A stretch of DNA of 64,000 nt, taken from Martensiomyces pterosporus. Lineage: Eukaryota; Kickxellomycota; Kickxellomycetes; Kickxellales; Kickxellaceae. Below the pieces are notes generated by a model that did not search any database, was not told where the DNA came from, and saw only the letters and a list, made by a program, of their open reading frames with translations. The position numbers and the translations under genes are program-made. Positions within the stretch are counted from its first letter, which is position 1; every line of letters begins with the position of its first letter. Positions 59,745 to 64,000 of the stretch are shown piece by piece. The stretch is taken from NCBI GenBank assembly GCA_025201845.1, contig MU603932.1, positions 65,006 to 129,005 of the forward strand, read 5' to 3'.

Positions 59745-62561
59745 ATGAGCGCCCAGGACTACGATTACGGCGACGATTTCGTTGAGGTGAAGCGCGGCGG
59801 CTATGCCGGATACCACTACGGCAGCGAGCAAGAAAACGACCTCGACTATCTGGCCTCCGCCCCCACCCACCGGGACCGCTCCGACTCGATGAACCTGACG
59901 CCGTCGGGGTTCTACGGCGATCCCACGCACTCCGAGGCTGAGGACCCGTCCAGCGACGAGCCGGCGTACTTCAGCACCAAGCACCAATTCGAGAGCTCCT
60001 TCCGCAGCGTCCGAGGCCGCGAGCGCGCTCCCCTCGAACCACGGGTGTGGGACATGCGAAACGCAATGGCCGAGTCCGACTACACCGAACAGCGCAACAT
60101 CAGCTACGACGAGAATGTCGAGATGCACCGGCTGTCGCCCGAACTCCAGGAGCTGGCCATCATCGAGGATATTTTGTCGCTGATGATGCGGGTCAGCGGC
60201 AGGTACATTTCGTTCAGCTACAGCATCAATTCAAATGTGTGGCGGAGACCAATGGCTGTGGAGCAGGCGCTGGTGGCGCCGTCGTGGATCAACCCCACGC
60301 TGGCGCAGATGACCAACAAGATCCTGCCCATCGTCCTTTTACACATGCGCATTGACCAGTTCGTCATCGTGTATGCGCGGCGCAACGCAGGGGTGATTAA
60401 CCAGGCCTTGTGCGCGGCCATCAGGGCGCTGCTGAAGGACTACTACGTGCTGATTTCGCAGCTCGAGCATAGGCTGCGCACGGCCACGGCGTCGAAGCCA
60501 TTCACGCTGCAGCAGCTGTGGTTCCATATCAGTCCGACGCTCCAGGTATTCGAGCGCCTCGTGCAACTTATCAACGAGATCCAAGCAAAGGACCTGCCAC
60601 AGGTGAAGAAAGAAGCGATCGAATCGACACCGCGCGAAGATGACGGCTTCACCACGCTTGCTGATAAGAGGTCGAACTTGGGGTCGGAGGCAGGCATGGA
60701 CGATGTGGCGCACGAGAGTGGACTGTCGGACGACGAGTACGATGAGTATGACCGCGGCAACGAGATGTTTGTGGTCCGCGGGGGCTACACGCTGAACGTC
60801 ATCTCCGACATGATCAAGCTGCGCGGAGGCGATGCATCTACCAGGCAGCTCTACGAGTTCCTGCTCTCCCGTGCCACCGTGCCATTCCTGCAGATGCTGA
60901 GGCACTGGCTGCATACGGGCGACTTGGAGGACAGCAAGCCCGACAGCCCTGGCGGTGAATTCATGGTGGCAAGCGATAGCAACGCCGTGGGAGCCAGGAG
61001 CTTCATTGGCGGCGACGTGGTGGACCTCGACGATGGCATCAAGCCAGTGGCCAAGCCCCACCAGCATCTGGGGTTTGTCTCGGTGCCTGAGCTCACACCG
61101 GCGTTCTTGCACCCGTATGCGACCAAGATTGTCCGCACAGGAGAGTACCTCAACATCCTCCGTGCCTGCGGCGTCGACCTGCGGTCGTTAGACACGCCCG
61201 ACATCAAGTCGCTTTCACTCGAGTCGCCAGCCTCGCCCAGCCAGCAGCAGGAGCACTCTGTAGCAGGAGCAGCTGACCACAACGGGTCGCTTGACGGGCT
61301 GCTGAACCAGCAGATGCTCGTGCGCGAGATCGATCAAGCGTATCTGCGTGCGAACCAAGCACTGCTCAACATCTTGTTCAAAGACGACAGGATCATGTCC
61401 TACATGGGCGCCGTGAAGCACTACCTGCTGTTTGAGAAATCTGACTTCCTCACGCATTTCCTCGACCTGGCCAAGTTTGAGATGAACAGGCAACCAAAGG
61501 ACATGTCTGCCAACCGCCTGCAGTCGTTCCTCGAGCTGGCCCTGCTCAACCCGGCATCCGTATCCCACGACGATCCATTAAAGGACATTGTACAGGTGAC
61601 CCTGGAGTCCGTGGATCTCATCGACACGCTGAAGACTATTAATATGGGCGACCATGGAGAGACGCCCTTTGCGATGCAGAGGACGTCTAGGGATAGCCAG
61701 GGCGGCACGTTCTTTGGGACCAGCATTGTCAGCGACAACTTCCTGACCGGCGACCTGTTTATTGCCCTGCAGCTGCAGATACCCTTCCCTTTGTCGATTG
61801 TGCTGGATAAGGTGGCGATGAACAAGTACAAGGCCCTAAGCAGGCTGCTGTTGGCGCTGAAGCAGACCGAGCAGAATCTCGTTTCTTCGTGGATCATCAA
61901 CCTGAAGCTCGAGGAACCCCGCGTACGCCCAGATTCCTCTCCAGGAGAGCAGTACCAGTCGGGGAAGGAAGCCAGGGTGGAAGAGCTCCGCCGGTACATC
62001 TTCCTGCGCATCCACACAATGCGCCACCGCATGCTCATTAGTATCCAGCAGATCCTGTACTATTGCTTCTGGGACGTCATCGAGCCCCAGTGGCTGAAAA
62101 TGACCGAGCTGATGAGGGGTGCCAAGACAGTAGACGAGCTGTCCAAGATCCACATGCAGTACCTGGACTTGATGTTCCAGCAGTGCGGGCTGACTGCGCC
62201 CAAGCTGCCCAAGATCATTGTCGAGCTGCTTAAGCGCGCAAACAGGTTTACGGGCACGGTGAGCAAGCTGATCTCATCCAAATCCACCCTGTTCCGTGGT
62301 GCCAGTGCGTCGGGCAAGTCAACGGTTTCGGGCAAGTTGCTGGATGAGATTAATAGCGGGTCGGCGGACTGGGATGCACAGCATGCGCATTTGGCGAGCG
62401 TTGCTGAAAAGCTCAAGCTGCTGGACAAGTACTGGGTCGAACAGCTGAAGATCCTGCTGAAGGCACTGAACCACTATGCACGCAAATTTGAGGAGTCCTA
62501 TTTGAACTTGGCTGTGCGCCTGGATTGCAACAAGGGCGATGACGACGTGGGCCAGAGATAA
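59745..62561 (+). CDS. SPC97: Gamma-tubulin complex component 2 (GCP2/Spc97)
   Basis: A single exon of 938 residues. The gamma-ring N-terminal domain begins at about 120 with LSPELQELAIIEDILSLMMR and VSGRYISF. The middle has a domain-specific acidic linker. The C-terminal domain shows THFLDLAKFEMNRQPKDMSA, RLQSFLELALLNP, and the gamma-tubulin-binding block IPFPLSIVLDKVAMNKYKAL and SRLLLALKQTEQNLVSSW, followed by MRHRMLISIQQILYYCFWDV. These segments align better with GCP2 than with GCP3. GCP2 pairs with GCP3 and gamma-tubulin in the small complex that nucleates microtubules at the spindle pole body. It ends with YLNLAVRLDCNKG, the usual family end. The name SPC97 is by orthology to GCP2. Confidence 0.92.
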   Translation: MSAQDYDYGDDFVEVKRGGYAGYHYGSEQENDLDYLASAPTHRDRSDSMNLTPSGFYGDPTHSEAEDPSSDEPAYFSTKHQFESSFRSVRGRERAPLEPRVWDMRNAMAESDYTEQRNISYDENVEMHRLSPELQELAIIEDILSLMMRVSGRYISFSYSINSNVWRRPMAVEQALVAPSWINPTLAQMTNKILPIVLLHMRIDQFVIVYARRNAGVINQALCAAIRALLKDYYVLISQLEHRLRTATASKPFTLQQLWFHISPTLQVFERLVQLINEIQAKDLPQVKKEAIESTPREDDGFTTLADKRSNLGSEAGMDDVAHESGLSDDEYDEYDRGNEMFVVRGGYTLNVISDMIKLRGGDASTRQLYEFLLSRATVPFLQMLRHWLHTGDLEDSKPDSPGGEFMVASDSNAVGARSFIGGDVVDLDDGIKPVAKPHQHLGFVSVPELTPAFLHPYATKIVRTGEYLNILRACGVDLRSLDTPDIKSLSLESPASPSQQQEHSVAGAADHNGSLDGLLNQQMLVREIDQAYLRANQALLNILFKDDRIMSYMGAVKHYLLFEKSDFLTHFLDLAKFEMNRQPKDMSANRLQSFLELALLNPASVSHDDPLKDIVQVTLESVDLIDTLKTINMGDHGETPFAMQRTSRDSQGGTFFGTSIVSDNFLTGDLFIALQLQIPFPLSIVLDKVAMNKYKALSRLLLALKQTEQNLVSSWIINLKLEEPRVRPDSSPGEQYQSGKEARVEELRRYIFLRIHTMRHRMLISIQQILYYCFWDVIEPQWLKMTELMRGAKTVDELSKIHMQYLDLMFQQCGLTAPKLPKIIVELLKRANRFTGTVSKLISSKSTLFRGASASGKSTVSGKLLDEINSGSADWDAQHAHLASVAEKLKLLDKYWVEQLKILLKALNHYARKFEESYLNLAVRLDCNKGDDDVGQR

Positions 62562-62885
62562 AAGCAAAACAGAATGTGCTTGCGCTCTTTGCATAGCCTG
62601 CAGTTTTTCTGTTTGTGCGCAGCACCAGCAACATGTTTTATCTTACAACATCCAAAGTCGATATATGAGGGTGGCCATGTTTACAGGTGCATGTGCTATT
62701 TGGTACAGTCGGTGGAGAGGCAGTGACAAGATATGTAAGCGTCACAAACAAAAGTGGACCGGAAACAAATGGCAGCCAGTGGTATGTGCAAGAGCTACAT
62801 GGGCAATGAATGAAAGGGGTGGATTGCAGCCAGCGTAAAATGACGAAGCATGTGTAGGACTGGAGGCCGCATGCTGCCTTCCCTC
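62562..62885. other. Convergent intergenic, no gene
   Basis: 324 bp of 3' sequence shared by GCP2 and the AMP-binding gene. It is too short to hold a missing C-terminal half of the AMP-binding gene. Confidence 0.5.
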
Positions 62886-64000
62886 CTAGCGCCTTCGGGC
62901 TTGCGCAACGGCCGGATCCACGTAAGACCCGAACCTGGTGCGCACGATCTCAACCTCAGGCAGCAAGCGCGAAAGCAGGGGCGCAAATTCGGCCACAGCA
63001 GCGCCCGACTCCGTGTATATGAACTTCAGCGGCGCAAGTACTTCGGTGACTCGGTCTCTACTAGCGCTGGCCGCCATGATGTGCTCAGCCAAGGCTTCTA
63101 TTTCGCTGCGCGTCAGCTCGGCGTTCTCTATAGAGTGCTCGGCGACCAAATTTACGAACTCCCGTGGGTCAAAGGCATCTGCCACGACGTAGGAGCCGCC
63201 ACAGCAGAATATGTTGACCATTGTGTGGTGCAGGCGGTATGCTCTGTGCATCCGGAGGACGCAGTAGGCAAGCCCCGGACTAACGCGGGGCCACTGCTGC
63301 TGCAGCTGGATGCTATCGTCCTGCCATTCGCGAGAGGCTACTCGCCGTGACTGCTGCGGAACCAAAAGCGACATGGATGAAGAGGCCATGGATCGGGTTT
63401 GTGGGAGCGAGGGCGATCGTCGGAGGCTTGCCGGGTGGTTGAAGAGGTCGATTAGATTGGCGTACGAGGTCGGAGATGGCGCCACCTCGATCTGGCTGTC
63501 GTTGACGATCTGGTAGCTGTAGTAATGGACGGCTGTGCGGTCTCTGGCCTCGGCTCTAGTCATCGGCGGCCGTTCGAAGGTGGGCACATTGGGGGTTTCA
63601 GTATAGAGGCTCTGCAACCCCCACATCTGGTGCAGTCTCTGCTGCTGCTGCTGCTGCTGCGGTGTATCCAATACCACAACGTGAGGGCGGTCCCGTCCCT
63701 GCAGCCGGAGTTCGGTGAATATCTGCTCAACGATCGGGACGAATACCTGCGAAACAAAGAAGATACGCGGTACATGCTGCTGCGAAAGCACTGCCAACAG
63801 CTCACTGAGCCCTGCCTCCGATGGCAAGGCGATGACACTGGCGCCCAGTAGCCAAACAGCAGCAGTCACGATAGGGACATGTATGCTAGAAGTAGCCAAA
63901 ATTGCAATGGTGTCGTTAGGCTCTGCGTGCAAGCGGGCGGCCATATTGGTGACAAGTGCTGCTGCGTGGGACCGGAAACTCGGGTATGTGATTTGGTGTC
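62886..64000 (-). CDS. AMP-binding-like (acyl-CoA synthetase/DIP2-type) protein, 5' end off the window, truncated
   Basis: The frame enters from the right edge (ITYPSFRSHAAALVTNMAAR, then LHAEPNDTIAILATSSIHVP) and runs about 371 residues to a stop at 62886. The start matches the N-terminal lobe of adenylate-forming enzymes (ITY..LR..A..LA..L, then GD.VAI...NS...P.A..A....GA). The P-loop (STG-type SGTTGxPK) is absent: the same place reads AVHYYSYQIVNDSQIEVAPS. The helix ALAEHIMAASASRDRVTEVL and the strand LAPLKFIYTESGAAV are where LSSLR.....GA usually lies. The later Y-G-x-T-E and C-terminal lobe are missing. A Gln tract (63638-63660) follows VVVLDT. Fungal CMR2/animal DIP2 domains also lack the P-loop, so a DIP2-like protein is possible. 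The truncation suggests loss of enzyme activity. Confidence 0.7.
   Translation of the reverse strand, partial: HQITYPSFRSHAAALVTNMAARLHAEPNDTIAILATSSIHVPIVTAAVWLLGASVIALPSEAGLSELLAVLSQQHVPRIFFVSQVFVPIVEQIFTELRLQGRDRPHVVVLDTPQQQQQQQRLHQMWGLQSLYTETPNVPTFERPPMTRAEARDRTAVHYYSYQIVNDSQIEVAPSPTSYANLIDLFNHPASLRRSPSLPQTRSMASSSMSLLVPQQSRRVASREWQDDSIQLQQQWPRVSPGLAYCVLRMHRAYRLHHTMVNIFCCGGSYVVADAFDPREFVNLVAEHSIENAELTRSEIEALAEHIMAASASRDRVTEVLAPLKFIYTESGAAVAEFAPLLSRLLPEVEIVRTRFGSYVDPAVAQARRR

Overview
This window is nuclear DNA of a fungus. The genes are spliced, with short GT-AG introns and two GC-AG introns. They use the standard code and end in fungal proteins such as Atg29, Vnx1, Kre33, Ecm4, Mpo1, Rqc2 and Nsp1. 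Several genes are typical of early-diverging fungi rather than yeasts: a COP1-type ubiquitin ligase, an EBP-type sterol isomerase, an Aven-like protein and an LST2-like protein. Compact genes, few introns, CAG/Gln tracts and GC-rich third positions suggest a Kickxellomycotina-like (Coemansia-type) genome. The lineage is an inference, not something proved here.

Layout. 0-10 kb: tail of a DUF202 membrane protein, an Aven-like protein, ATG29, KRE33/NAT10 (two exons, minus), TRM11, a small secreted peptide and ARH1. 10-18 kb: a micro zinc-finger protein, an ankyrin protein, a second micro zinc-finger protein, a short XRN-type exonuclease and TRM9. 18-29 kb: RQC2, ECM4, a broken SLC35F6-like transporter, COP1 and an 11-knuckle GIS2/CNBP protein. 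29-39 kb: two long gaps flank a Myb factor, with weak coding-like islands. 39-50 kb: VNX1, NSP1, a possible small membrane protein, a GPI-anchored binding-protein-like protein, a possible MED4 relic and MPO1. 50-64 kb: RPS24, DML1/misato (five exons), LST2-like, EBP, GCP2/SPC97 and the end of a truncated AMP-binding protein.

The genes do not form one pathway; this is ordinary chromosomal gene order. A loose theme is RNA and translation: Kre33, Trm11, Trm9, Rqc2, the XRN-like enzyme, eS24 and Gis2. Kre33 and Trm11 are divergent and share one promoter region of about 380 bp. No tRNA, rRNA, transposon or CRISPR array was recognised.

The items most worth a second look are the decayed SLC35F6 copy, the possible MED4 relic, the two GC-AG introns in DML1, the fungal EBP and COP1, the short third-type XRN, and the truncated AMP-binding gene that lacks its P-loop.
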